Source: Pseudomonadota bacterium
GTDB lineage: Bacteria; Pseudomonadota; Gammaproteobacteria; Burkholderiales; Burkholderiaceae_C
Assembly (NCBI GenBank): GCA_029779845.1
Contig: JAKOZT010000092.1
Span: forward strand, 1 to 64,000
Direction: 5' to 3'
DNA length: 64,000 nt
Position numbers and translations under genes: made by a program. Shown one piece after another: positions 18,862 to 26,677 of the stretch (positions are counted from its first letter, which is position 1; each line of letters opens with the position of its first letter). The notes below the pieces were generated by a model, which was given only the letters and a program-made list of their open reading frames with translations, ran no database searches and was not told the DNA's origin.

Positions 18862-19456
18862 GCTGCCGCTGTTCCCCTTGCAGACCGTGCTGTTCCCGGG
18901 CGGGCTGTTGAGCCTGAAGGTGTTCGAGGCGCGCTACCTCGATCTCGCCGCCGACTGCCTGCGCGAACAGCGCCCGTTCGGCGTGATCGCCTTGCGCAAG
19001 GGTCAGGAGGTGCGGCGCGGGGATGAAGCCATCGTGTTCGAGGACGTCGGCGTGGTCGCCGAGATCATCGAACTCGACGGCGCGCAGCCCGGCATCCTGC
19101 ACCTGCGCTGCCGCGGCTCGCGGCGCTTTCGCGTCGGTGCGACGCGCCAGCAGGACGACGGGTTGTGGATCGCGCAGGTGGAGCTGCTGCCCGACGACGA
19201 CGAAGTCGCGCCGACGCCGGCAATGCACGAGACGGTGAAGGGCCTCGCCAACGCGATCGCCTCGCTGAAGGGCAAGGGCGTCGAGCCTTTCGAAGCGCCC
19301 TATCACTTCGACAGCGCCGGCTGGGTCGCCAACCGCTGGTGCGAGATCCTGCCGATTCCGCTGGCCGCCAAGCAGCGCCTGATGGAACTGTCCGACGCGC
19401 AGGTGCGCCTCGGCCTGGTCGACGAGTTCCTGCGCGGCCAGGGCGTCGTCAAGTAG
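18854..19456 (+). CDS. LON N-terminal (substrate-binding) domain protein
   Basis: A 200-residue stand-alone LON_substr_bdg domain protein, without ATPase or protease parts. It begins [20 protein letters not shown] and [15 protein letters not shown], the signature of the Lon N-domain; [12 protein letters not shown] and [11 protein letters not shown] follow. The start codon is GTG at 18854 inside the end of rapZ. Such proteins are widespread near mutY and rapZ in Burkholderiales; the function is unknown. Its last eight bases overlap the 3' end of the convergent mutY remnant. Confidence 0.88.
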   Translation: MTELPLFPLQTVLFPGGLLSLKVFEARYLDLAADCLREQRPFGVIALRKGQEVRRGDEAIVFEDVGVVAEIIELDGAQPGILHLRCRGSRRFRVGATRQQDDGLWIAQVELLPDDDEVAPTPAMHETVKGLANAIASLKGKGVEPFEAPYHFDSAGWVANRWCEILPIPLAAKQRLMELSDAQVRLGLVDEFLRGQGVVK

Positions 19457-19904
19457 CCGCCAGCAAGAGCTTGCGCAGCGGCGCGGGCAGGCCGGCGCCC
19501 AGCGCTTCGTCGAGCATGAACCAGCGGCCTGCGGGCCAGGCGGAGGTGATGCGTTCGACGTGCGCGTCGGCCGGGAAACTCCAGCGGCGCGGATGCAGCG
19601 TCCAGTCCAGGTGTGTCAGCACATGGGTGAAGGAAGGCAGCGCTTCGCCTTCGCCCGGCCAGCCGGCGGAAGCCTCGCCGAGGGCCTGCGTGGAATCGAA
19701 CTCCGGCAGGCTCCACAGGCCGGCCCAGACACCCTGCTGCGGCCGCTGCACCAGCCAGAGGCGTTCGCGCCAGCGCAGCCACAGCCAGACGCTCTCTTTC
19801 GCCTTGCGCTTGAGCTTGCGCGTCTTGACCGGATAGCGCTCCGGCTGCCCCTCCCGCCGCGCGACGCACAGCTCGCGCACCGGGCAGATCAGGCACAGCG
19901 GCCC
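19449..19904 (-). pseudogene. mutY: mutY, only the C-terminal part left; 5' part lost at an IS21-family insertion
   Basis: The last about 150 codons of A/G-specific adenine glycosylase remain. The visible part starts within the iron-sulfur cluster loop (CLICPVRELCVARREGQP), keeping three of the four cysteine ligands, and continues through PVKTRKLKRKAKESVWLWLR and QRPQQGVWAGLWSLPEF, the NUDIX-like domain that recognises 8-oxoG. The helix-hairpin-helix catalytic domain with its catalytic Asp and Glu is absent. At 19905 the reading frame runs into the insertion sequence. The missing 5' half is not found beyond the element, so this is more than a simple insertion. The remnant cannot be an active glycosylase. 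Confidence 0.9.
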
Positions 19905-19951
19905 TGGTGGCCACTTCAAATTCCCCCACCTGTGGCCACTCAAATTCCCCC
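19905..19951. repeat. IS21 left end: two transposase-binding repeat units
   Basis: Unit 1 is GGCCACTTCAAATTCCCCC (19909-19927) and unit 2 GGCCACTCAAATTCCCCC (19934-19951). They mirror the right-end units and are the likely IstA binding sites. Confidence 0.85.
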
Positions 19952-20309
19952 GGCAGGACGGGGCGGATTATGGGTTGTCGGTCCCCGTCGGTGTTGATAG
20001 CGACGTGCGAGGTGGGGGGGGCTTGCTTGAGGTGGGTTCAGTCTCTGGTTTGGCTCGGGGGTCGGTGGCCGAGGGGGTGGTTGTTCTCCTTTTTCAATCG
20101 GCTGTTGGGGCAAGCGAAGCGCGTCAGGCCGGAGGCATCGGCCGGGGAGCGGTGGTCAAGTCACGGACCCCGCAGGGGCCGTCCACAGGCTGGTCCTGTG
20201 GGCGGGTGGCTTGTCCACCGCGGGCGCGAGTTGCCTGCAGTCGATGGGGGCGTCGGCCCTGACGAACCTTTCGCGGTGGGGCCACCTGACTGGCCAGGAC
20301 GCCGGCGGC
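19952..20309. other. Non-coding segment inside the IS element, left of istB
   Basis: About 360 bases between the left terminal repeats and the istB stop codon. I see no supported coding region on either strand. It is G-rich on the plus strand and contains short self-complementary stretches such as GGACCCCGCAGGGGCC at about 20165. This is long for the distal end of an IS21 element; it could be a decayed passenger gene or an untranslated tail. Confidence 0.5.
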
Positions 20310-21077
20310 TCAGGGGCTGTCGGCGGTGTTGAGCGCGATGCGCGAGGCGGCCTCCTTGAGGCGGTAGCTCTTGCCCTCGAACTCGAGCATCGCGGCGCGG
20401 TGCATGAGGCGATCGAGGATGGTGGTGGCCATGGTGGCGTCGCCGAGGTACTTGCCCCAGTCCTGCACCACGCGGTTTGAGGTGACGACGATGCTGCGGC
20501 GCTGCTTGTAGCGCTGGTGAACGACCGTCTGCAGCAGCTCGGCGCTGGCCTCGGAGATGCGGCGCGCCAGGAACAGGTCGTCGAGCACGATGAGGTCGGG
20601 CTCGATGAAGCTGCGCAGCAGCGCGGCCTGCTCGGCCGTGCTGGAGAGGGCATGGCGGGCGAACTCGGTGTCGGCCTCGACGTAGCGCACATCGAAGCCC
20701 TGCAGGGTGGCCTGGTAGGCCACGGCCTTGGCGACGTGGCTCTTGCCGGTGCCGGGCTTGCCGATGATCAGCGCATTGCCGCCCTCACTGACGAACTTCA
20801 GCGTGTGCAGCTCGAAGCAGGCCTGGCGCGGCAGCTTGGGGTTGAAGCGCCAGTCGAAGTCGTTGAGCGTGGGCCGCTCATCCAGGCGCGACTGCTTGAA
20901 GCGCCGCTCGGTCAGGCGCGAGCGGCGCCGGTCGAGTTCGTCCTGCAGCATCGCCGCGAAGGTGTCCAGGAAGGGCTCCTGCGTGCTCTGGGCCTGCATC
21001 ACGCGGGTGCTGAGGGTGGCGGCAATGCCCGACAGGCGCAGCTCGCGCAGGGCGCGTTCGATCTCATGCAGGGTCAT
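20310..21077 (-). CDS. istB: IS21-family transposition helper ATPase IstB
   Basis: A 255-residue DnaA/AAA-type ATPase that assists the IstA transposase. It begins with the IstB N-domain (LRELRLSGIAATLSTRV) and RRSRLTERRFKQSRLDERPT, then Walker A GKPGTGKSHVAKA (about residue 105-117), Walker B LIVLDDLFLAR and the sensor VVTSNRVVQDWGKYL. It ends GKSYRLKEAASRIALN. Its ATG overlaps the istA stop codon by four bases. It is intact. Confidence 0.95.
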   Translation of the reverse strand: MTLHEIERALRELRLSGIAATLSTRVMQAQSTQEPFLDTFAAMLQDELDRRRSRLTERRFKQSRLDERPTLNDFDWRFNPKLPRQACFELHTLKFVSEGGNALIIGKPGTGKSHVAKAVAYQATLQGFDVRYVEADTEFARHALSSTAEQAALLRSFIEPDLIVLDDLFLARRISEASAELLQTVVHQRYKQRRSIVVTSNRVVQDWGKYLGDATMATTILDRLMHRAAMLEFEGKSYRLKEAASRIALNTADSP

Positions 21078-22714
21078 GCCTTGAACTCCGTGGTGGTCGC
21101 GTGGGTCGTGGGGTTCGGGGTGGCGTGTGCAGTGGGGTGTGCGGCGCTGCGCGCGAACAGTTCGGCGTAGTCATCGCCGCTGCGGATCAGTGGGTGCTCC
21201 TGGGTCAACGCGAGCTCGCCCTGCACTGGCGTGGCATCGGCGTTGTCGATGGCCGCCAGTGCCTCGGCGACCAGCTTCTCGGTCGCGGCCTTGACGTGTC
21301 GGTAGCTGTAGATGCCGTCGGCGAGGGCACGCGCGCAGGCGCTGTTGACCAGTCGGCGGGGGTATCGCTCAGCCAGGTTGACGATGCCCCACAGCTTGCG
21401 TTGGCCGACGCGCCCTTCGATGGCGAACAGCAGTTCGCACAGCCGCGATGTGTCCGCCCCGATGGCCTTGGCCTGGGCCAGGATGCGGCGCGTCTCGCGC
21501 GAGGGGTTGAACACGCGCTCGTCGGCGGGCAGCACCACCGTGCCCGGTCGCTCGGCGCGCGGGTGGGTGCGCAGCAAGGCCTGCGTCTGCAGCTCGCGGA
21601 TCTCGATGCGGTGCTCGAACACGCGCACCAGCACCCGGCTGCCGATGGGCGCCGGGCGCGCGGCGTAGCTGCTGTGGTCGACGCGCACGCAACTGTCATC
21701 GCAGACGGTACGCTGGGCCTCGGTGAAGTACTGCATGCCCAGCAGCGGCAGTGGCTGCAGGTGGGGACCCTCCTCCTCGAACATGGCCTGCACCTGGCGG
21801 CGCGCACTACCGTGGATGCGCGAAGCCGCCCACTTGGCCTCCCAGTGCTCGAGGAAGGTGTTCTGCTCTTCGATCGACTCGAAGCGCCGGCCCTTGAGCG
21901 CGGTGGCCTGGGTGTGGCCGATGGCGTGCTCCACGCTGCCCTTGCGGTTGGGGTCGCGCACGCGGGCCGGATCGGCCACCACGCCGTAGTGCGTCAGCAT
22001 CGCGGCGTACACGGCGTTGAGCTGCGGCTCGTACAGGTCGGGCTTGAGCACGCCTTCCTTGAGGTTGTCGAGCACGACGTAGCGGCAGCTGCCGCCGAAG
22101 TGGCGCCAAGCCTGCTCGTGCAGCTTGGCCCAGGTCTGCTGGCTCGAGCGCCAGACCACGCAGCGGTAGCTGCGCCGCGAGTAGCGCAGCGTGGCCACGA
22201 ACAGCCGCGGCTTGCGCCAGCGATCGGTGCCCGGCACTCGCGTGAGCGCCCCCTCGCCGTAGTCGACCTGCATCTCCTCGCCAGGCAGGAAGGCCAGCCG
22301 GTCAAACTGCTCGGGCTCGCGGTGGCGCAGCTTGCCCACGAAGCGCTTGACCGAGTTGTAGGCCCCGGTGAAGCCGTGCCGGTCCACCAGGTCCTGGTAG
22401 ATGGCCATGGCATTACGGCGCAGTCGAAGCTGGGTCTCGATGAAGGCGCGGTGGGGCTCGCAGGCCGAGGCGCTCACGACAGCCGAGGTCGGTGGCCGGG
22501 GTGGAGGAGTTTGCGGCGCCGGGCCCGCGGCCACCCTGGGGGAGTCGGTGGCCACCCCGGGGGAAGTTGCCGGGGCCGCGGCTGCGAATCGCTTCTGGTA
22601 CGCGCGGATCGTCTTGCGATCGATCCCCGTGACCCGCTCGATCTCTCGTTGGCTGGCGCCTGCTTCCAGCAGCGTCCAGATCGTTGTCTGCAAATGTGGC
22701 TTCAAGACGTTCAC
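21074..22714 (-). CDS. istA: IS21-family transposase IstA
   Basis: A 546-residue DDE transposase. The N-terminal HTH reads TIWTLLEAGASQREIERVTG and IDRKTIRAYQKRF, followed by a proline/alanine-rich linker that is longer than usual (about residues 45-85). The catalytic core includes MQVDYGEGALTRVPG with the first Asp, VLDNLKEGVLKPDLYEPQLN with the second, and NRKGSVEHAIGHTQ with the Glu. A C-terminal DNA-binding part follows. The gene starts at 22714, about 150 bases inside the right end of the element, and overlaps istB. Confidence 0.95.
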   Translation of the reverse strand: MNVLKPHLQTTIWTLLEAGASQREIERVTGIDRKTIRAYQKRFAAAAPATSPGVATDSPRVAAGPAPQTPPPRPPTSAVVSASACEPHRAFIETQLRLRRNAMAIYQDLVDRHGFTGAYNSVKRFVGKLRHREPEQFDRLAFLPGEEMQVDYGEGALTRVPGTDRWRKPRLFVATLRYSRRSYRCVVWRSSQQTWAKLHEQAWRHFGGSCRYVVLDNLKEGVLKPDLYEPQLNAVYAAMLTHYGVVADPARVRDPNRKGSVEHAIGHTQATALKGRRFESIEEQNTFLEHWEAKWAASRIHGSARRQVQAMFEEEGPHLQPLPLLGMQYFTEAQRTVCDDSCVRVDHSSYAARPAPIGSRVLVRVFEHRIEIRELQTQALLRTHPRAERPGTVVLPADERVFNPSRETRRILAQAKAIGADTSRLCELLFAIEGRVGQRKLWGIVNLAERYPRRLVNSACARALADGIYSYRHVKAATEKLVAEALAAIDNADATPVQGELALTQEHPLIRSGDDYAELFARSAAHPTAHATPNPTTHATTTEFKA

Positions 22715-22819
22715 TCCTTGTGTCCCCTCTGGGTTGAGGGGGGAAAGTAACGTCCTGCTCGGCCCTGACCAGCCGGCCTTGCCGGCCCGATCAGCGCCTC
22801 ATCGAAGCGCGGTCAGGGT

Positions 22820-22866
22820 GGGGGAATTTGCGGTGGCCATGGGTGGGGGAGTTTGGGTGGCCGCCA
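22820..22866. repeat. IS21 right end: two transposase-binding repeat units
   Basis: Read in reverse complement, the units are GGCCACCCAAACTCCCCC (22845-22862) and GGCCACCGCAAATTCCCCC (22820-22838), the mirror of the left end. The outer boundary TGGCGGCC ends at 22866. Confidence 0.85.
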
Positions 22867-22929
22867 GGGGTCGGGGAAAGGGTGTAGTTGCAAAGTCTCA
22901 TGTCGCCTTCTCTCGTCCAATTTGCGGCC

Positions 22930-22953
22930 CCTCCAAATGGAGGAATTTGGAGG
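22930..22953. repeat. Inverted repeat in the right flank of the IS element
   Basis: CCTCCAAAT-GGAGGA-ATTTGGAGG is a perfect 9-bp inverted repeat with a 6-base centre. A related half, CCTCCAAA, recurs at about 22983. The 170 bases between the IS end and the icd terminator hold no supported gene and look like debris of another repeat or element end. Confidence 0.45.
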
Positions 22954-23035
22954 ATTTCCCTCCGCTCTACCCGCCTTATTCCCCTCCAAAGTGGCGGGAT
23001 TTCGTGGTCGGCCGTGAGACGAGCTGAAATGCAAA

Positions 23036-23067
23036 AGCCCCTGATTTCTTCAACAAAATCAGGGGCT
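23036..23067 (-). terminator. Rho-independent terminator of icd
   Basis: A perfect 12-bp stem AGCCCCTGATTT / AAATCAGGGGCT with an 8-base loop; read on the minus strand it is followed by TTTT. It lies 33 bases after the icd stop codon. Confidence 0.85.
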
Positions 23068-23099
23068 TACGGGGCGTCATGAGACGCCGTGGAGCGAGA

Positions 23100-24353
23100 T
23101 CACATGTGGTCGATCATCACCTGCCCGAAGCCAGAGCAAGACACCTGCGTCGCACCTTCCATCAGGCGCGCGAAGTCGTACGTGACCTTCTTCGAGCCGA
23201 TCGCCTTCTCCATCGCGCTGATGATCAGGTCGGCGGCTTCGGTCCAGCCCATGTGGCGCAGCATCATCTCGGCCGAGAGGATCTCGGAGCCCGGGTTGAC
23301 GTAGTCCTTGCCCGCGTACTTCGGCGCGGTGCCGTGGGTGGCCTCGAAGCAGGCCACCGAGTCGCTCAGGTTGGCGCCCGGCGCGATGCCGATGCCGCCC
23401 ACCTGCGCGGCCAGTGCGTCGGAGATGTAGTCGCCGTTGAGGTTGAGCGTGGCGATCACCGAGTACTCGGCCGGGCGCAGCAGGATCTGCTGCAGGAAGG
23501 CGTCGGCGATCGAATCCTTGACGGTGATCTCGCGGCCCGTCTTCGGGTTCTTGAACTTGCACCACGGGCCGCCATCGACCTCGACCGCGCCGAACTCCTT
23601 CTTCGCCAGCGCGTAGGCCCAGTCGCGGAAGCCGCCTTCGGTGAACTTCATGATGTTGCCCTTGTGCACGATGGTCACGTTGGGCTTGTCGTTGTCGATC
23701 GCGTACTGGATCGCCTTGCGCACCAGGCGCTCGGTGCCTTCGACCGACACCGGCTTGATGCCGATGCCGCTGCTCTCGGGGAAGCGGATCTTCTTGACGC
23801 CCATCTCCTCGATCAGGAACTTGATGAGCTTCTTCGCCTTGTCGCTTTGGGCCTCGTACTCGATGCCGGCGTAGATGTCTTCCGAGTTCTCGCGGAAGAT
23901 CACCATGTCGACCTTGCCGGGCTCCTTCACCGGGCTGGGCACGCCGGTGAACCAGCGCACCGGGCGCAGGCAGACGTACAGGTCGAGCTCCTGGCGCAGC
24001 GCCACGTTCAGCGAGCGGATGCCGCCGCCCACCGGCGTGGTCAGCGGCCCCTTGATCGAGACCACGTAGTCGCGCAGCACGTCCAGCGATTCGGCCGGCA
24101 GCCACACGTCGGGGCCGTAGACCTTGGTGGCCTTCTCGCCCGCGTAGATCTCCATCCAGTGGATCTTCTTCTTGCCGCCGTAGGCCTTGGCCACCGCGGC
24201 GTCGACGACCTTGATCATCACCGGCGTGATGTCGAAGCCGGTGCCGTCGCCCTCGATGTACGGAATGATCGGATTGGCCGGGACGTTGAGCGAGAAGTCG
24301 GCGTTGACGGTGATCTTCTGCCCGCCTTCGGGCACCTTGATGTGCTGGTACAT
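23100..24353 (-). CDS. icd: NADP-dependent isocitrate dehydrogenase
   Basis: This TCA-cycle enzyme oxidises isocitrate to 2-oxoglutarate with NADP. The 417-residue protein matches E. coli Icd (416): [14 protein letters not shown] at the start, substrate-binding [20 protein letters not shown] with the regulatory serine, [42 protein letters not shown], and [20 protein letters not shown], whose Lys and Tyr mark NADP specificity. The end is [12 protein letters not shown]. It has its own promoter region with a palindrome upstream and a terminator downstream. Confidence 0.98.
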   Translation of the reverse strand: MYQHIKVPEGGQKITVNADFSLNVPANPIIPYIEGDGTGFDITPVMIKVVDAAVAKAYGGKKKIHWMEIYAGEKATKVYGPDVWLPAESLDVLRDYVVSIKGPLTTPVGGGIRSLNVALRQELDLYVCLRPVRWFTGVPSPVKEPGKVDMVIFRENSEDIYAGIEYEAQSDKAKKLIKFLIEEMGVKKIRFPESSGIGIKPVSVEGTERLVRKAIQYAIDNDKPNVTIVHKGNIMKFTEGGFRDWAYALAKKEFGAVEVDGGPWCKFKNPKTGREITVKDSIADAFLQQILLRPAEYSVIATLNLNGDYISDALAAQVGGIGIAPGANLSDSVACFEATHGTAPKYAGKDYVNPGSEILSAEMMLRHMGWTEAADLIISAMEKAIGSKKVTYDFARLMEGATQVSCSGFGQVMIDHM

Positions 24354-24395
24354 GGAGTCTGTCTCCGCGCTGGGGGGTGGGTGGTCTTATCGGAA

Positions 24396-24414
24396 CGTGG
24401 AATTCTATTCCACG
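24396..24414. promoter_or_regulatory. Palindrome in the icd promoter region
   Basis: CGTGGAAT-TCT-ATTCCACG is a perfect 8-bp inverted repeat 43 bases before the icd ATG. On the minus strand its centre reads TAGAAT, a good -10 candidate with TCGACC 16 bases upstream as a weak -35. A regulator bound here would cover the -10 element. Both assignments are predictions. Confidence 0.45.
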
Positions 24415-24456
24415 GTATCTGTCGGTCGACTGACAGGCACGCTGGTGAAACGGTCG

Positions 24457-25146
24457 TCAGAACGGCAGGCAGAAGTCGCTGCCCATCGCCGTTGCAAGGC
24501 CGTGCGCGAGCGCCCAGCCCGAGGCGCCGGCGAGCATCAGGCCGGCCAGGCGCACGGCGAGCACCTGGGCGCGGCCGGCGTGCTTGCCCGCGAGGCGCAG
24601 CCACAGCGCCGGGCCGAGCCACAGGCCGAGGCCCGAGCCGGCTGCGAAGAGGGCCATCAGCGTCGCGCCTTCGAGCGCGTTCGAGCCGAGCGCGGCGACG
24701 ACCAGCGCGGACTGCAGCAGCCCGCAGGGCAGCGCGACCCACAGCGAGCCGGCCGCGGCGGCGCCGGCAGGCCCCCGCATCCAGATCATCTTGCGGCTGC
24801 CGGCACCGCGGCCGAAGTTGTCGATGAAGGCCGGCTGGCGGCCGCGCACCAGCAGCCAGAGACCGAGCGCGAAGGCGGCGACCTGCAACAGCGTCCACAG
24901 CGGCCGAAGGATGGCGACTTGCGCGCCCTGCGTCGCCAGCCACGACACGCTGCCGGCCGCCAGCGCGCCGCCGGCCGCATAACTCGCCAGCCGAGCGGCA
25001 TGGAAGGACAGCGTGCTCGCCTCCTGCGCCGCGCCGCTGGCGCAGCCGCGCACGATGCCGGTGCAGGCCGCGCCGCACATCGCCGCGCAATGCGGCGCGC
25101 CGGCCAGGCCCATCAGCAAGGCGGTGGTGGCGAGCGCGGCGTTCAT
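24457..25146 (-). CDS. SafE/UreH-like membrane protein (sulfite exporter/cytochrome-assembly type)
   Basis: A 229-residue inner-membrane protein with about six helices. It opens ALATTALLMGLAGAPHCAAM then CGAACTG; HCxxMCG near the start is the signature of the SafE/UreH-like family related to DsbD, which often lies beside cbb3 oxidase genes and may handle copper or thiols. The start at 25146 is two bases from the hemN stop, so both are co-transcribed. The end (GSDFCLPF) has a further cysteine. The exact substrate cannot be told. Confidence 0.75.
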   Translation of the reverse strand: MNAALATTALLMGLAGAPHCAAMCGAACTGIVRGCASGAAQEASTLSFHAARLASYAAGGALAAGSVSWLATQGAQVAILRPLWTLLQVAAFALGLWLLVRGRQPAFIDNFGRGAGSRKMIWMRGPAGAAAAGSLWVALPCGLLQSALVVAALGSNALEGATLMALFAAGSGLGLWLGPALWLRLAGKHAGRAQVLAVRLAGLMLAGASGWALAHGLATAMGSDFCLPF

Positions 25147-25148
25147 CC

Positions 25149-26564
25149 TCAGATGATGCGCGAGAAACGCTCCCTCGTGCGATCGGCCTGCAGGTACTTG
25201 TCGAAGGTCATCGCAACGCTGCGGATGAAGTACCAGCCCAGCGCCGTGACCTGGATCGCCGAGGGCTCCACCACCACCAGCCCCGACGACTCGAGCCCGC
25301 GCAGCTGCTCCAGCTCGGCGGCGAAGTGCTTGCGGAAGTCGATCAGGTGCGCGAGTTCGATCGACTCGAACTCGAGCCGGCCCTGGCACATGATGGCCAT
25401 GATCACCGCGCGGCGCAGCAGGTCCTCGCGCGTCAGCGCCAAGCCGCGCACCACCGGGAATTGGCCGCGGTTGACCGCGTCGTAGTACTCCGGCAGCGTC
25501 TTGGCGTTCTGGCTGTAGGTGGCGCCGACGCGCCCGATCGACGAGACGCCCAGCGCGATCAGGTCGCAGTCGGGCTGCGTGCTGTAGCCCTGGAAGTTGC
25601 GGTGCAGCCGGCCCTGGCGCTTGGCCGCGGCGAGCGAGTCGCTCGGCAGCGCGAAGTGGTCCATGCCGATGTACTGGTAGCCGTGGCCGACGAAGCCGGC
25701 GATCGCCTCGGCCAGCATGCGCACCTTGTTGGCCGCCGGCGGCAGCGCGGCGGCATCGATGCGCCGCTGCGGCTTGAAGCGCTGCGGCAGGTGCGCGTAC
25801 GAATACAGCGCGATGCGCTCGGGGCGCAGTTCGGCCACTTCGCGCACGGTGCGCTGCAGCGACTCCGGCGTCTGCTTGGGCAGGCCGTAGATCAGGTCGA
25901 CGTTGGTCGATTCGAAGCCGAGCTCGCGCGCCGAGGCCATCAGCGAGGCCACCATCTCGCGGCTCTGCACGCGGTGCACGGCCTGCTGCACCGCGGCGTC
26001 GAAGTCCTGCACGCCGAAGCTCAGGCGGTTGAAGCCCAGGCTGGCGAGGTGCGCGAGGCGGCCGTGGTCGACGGTGCGCGGGTCGACCTCGATCGAACAC
26101 TCCGCCCCCGGCGCGATGCGGAAGGCGCGGCGCAGCGAGGCCATCACGCGCGTCAGTTCGGCGTCGCTGAGGAAGGTCGGCGAGCCGCCGCCGAAGTGCA
26201 GCTGCGACACCGTCTGCCCCGCGCCCAGGCGCGCCACGTGCAGGTCGATCTCCTTGTCGAGCGCATCGAGGTACTCGGCAGCGCGCTCGTGGTGCTTGGT
26301 GATCACCTTGTTGCAGGCGCAGTAGTAGCACAGCGATTCGCAGAACGGGATGTGCACGTAGATCGACAGCGGGCTCGCGCCGCCGATCACGCCGGCGCCC
26401 TCGGCGCGCTGGTCCAGCGCGCGGATGTAGTCGTCGGGGCCGAAGGCATCGACGAAGCGGTCGGCGGTCGGGTAGGAGGTGTAGCGCGGGCCGTTGACGT
26501 CGAGCCGGCGCAGCAGCTCCTCGGTCACGACGGGGCGTTCGGTGGGGGCGTAGGACGTCGACAT
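25149..26564 (-). CDS. hemN: Oxygen-independent coproporphyrinogen III oxidase (radical SAM)
   Basis: HemN converts coproporphyrinogen III to protoporphyrinogen IX without oxygen in heme synthesis. The 471-residue protein has NGPRYTSYPTADRF, the radical-SAM cysteines in IPFCESLCYYCACNKVIT, LHFGGGSPTFLS, SIEVDPRTV, GFNRLSFGVQDF and VDLIYGLPKQ; the C-terminal GYSTQPDCDLIALGVSSIG is typical of genuine HemN rather than HemW. The ATG at 26564 (MSTSYAPTERP) is preferred over one at 26594. An FNR-type box lies 36 bases upstream, between it and the divergent fnr. Confidence 0.96.
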   Translation of the reverse strand: MSTSYAPTERPVVTEELLRRLDVNGPRYTSYPTADRFVDAFGPDDYIRALDQRAEGAGVIGGASPLSIYVHIPFCESLCYYCACNKVITKHHERAAEYLDALDKEIDLHVARLGAGQTVSQLHFGGGSPTFLSDAELTRVMASLRRAFRIAPGAECSIEVDPRTVDHGRLAHLASLGFNRLSFGVQDFDAAVQQAVHRVQSREMVASLMASARELGFESTNVDLIYGLPKQTPESLQRTVREVAELRPERIALYSYAHLPQRFKPQRRIDAAALPPAANKVRMLAEAIAGFVGHGYQYIGMDHFALPSDSLAAAKRQGRLHRNFQGYSTQPDCDLIALGVSSIGRVGATYSQNAKTLPEYYDAVNRGQFPVVRGLALTREDLLRRAVIMAIMCQGRLEFESIELAHLIDFRKHFAAELEQLRGLESSGLVVVEPSAIQVTALGWYFIRSVAMTFDKYLQADRTRERFSRII

Positions 26565-26599
26565 GGGACGAGACTGTGCCTTGCCTCCGGTCAAGCGCC

Positions 26600-26613
26600 T
26601 TGACGTGAATCAA
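26600..26613. promoter_or_regulatory. FNR box between hemN and fnr
   Basis: TTGACGTGAATCAA matches the FNR consensus TTGAT-N4-ATCAA at nine of ten positions. It sits between the divergent hemN (start 26564) and fnr genes. AATAAT at about 26639-26644 is a -10 candidate for fnr, 25 bases after the box, so the site may serve autoregulation as well as hemN control. Confidence 0.75.
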
Positions 26614-26677
26614 CGGGCTTCCACGAGGCGAACCGGAGAATAATTCCATGCCCTCCACCACTGCGGAAGTGATGCCG

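Larger units (their letters stand above)
19905..22866 (-). mobile_element. IS21-family insertion sequence with istA and istB
   Basis: A 2,962-base element defined by inverted ends that begin TGGTGGCC on the left and, reverse-complemented, TGGCGGCC on the right. Each end carries two copies of a GGCCAC...AAATTCCCCC-like unit, as in IS21 elements with multiple transposase sites. Inside are istA and istB in the usual overlapping order on the minus strand, both intact. The flanks (CGGCCC left, GGGGTC right) show no direct duplication, which suggests that recombination or deletion followed insertion. End positions may be off by a few bases. Confidence 0.9.

Noticed and set aside
22813-23034. 73-codon minus-strand frame right of the IS element
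   Set aside because: It spans the IS terminal repeats and the adjacent inverted repeat; low-complexity and no start signal.
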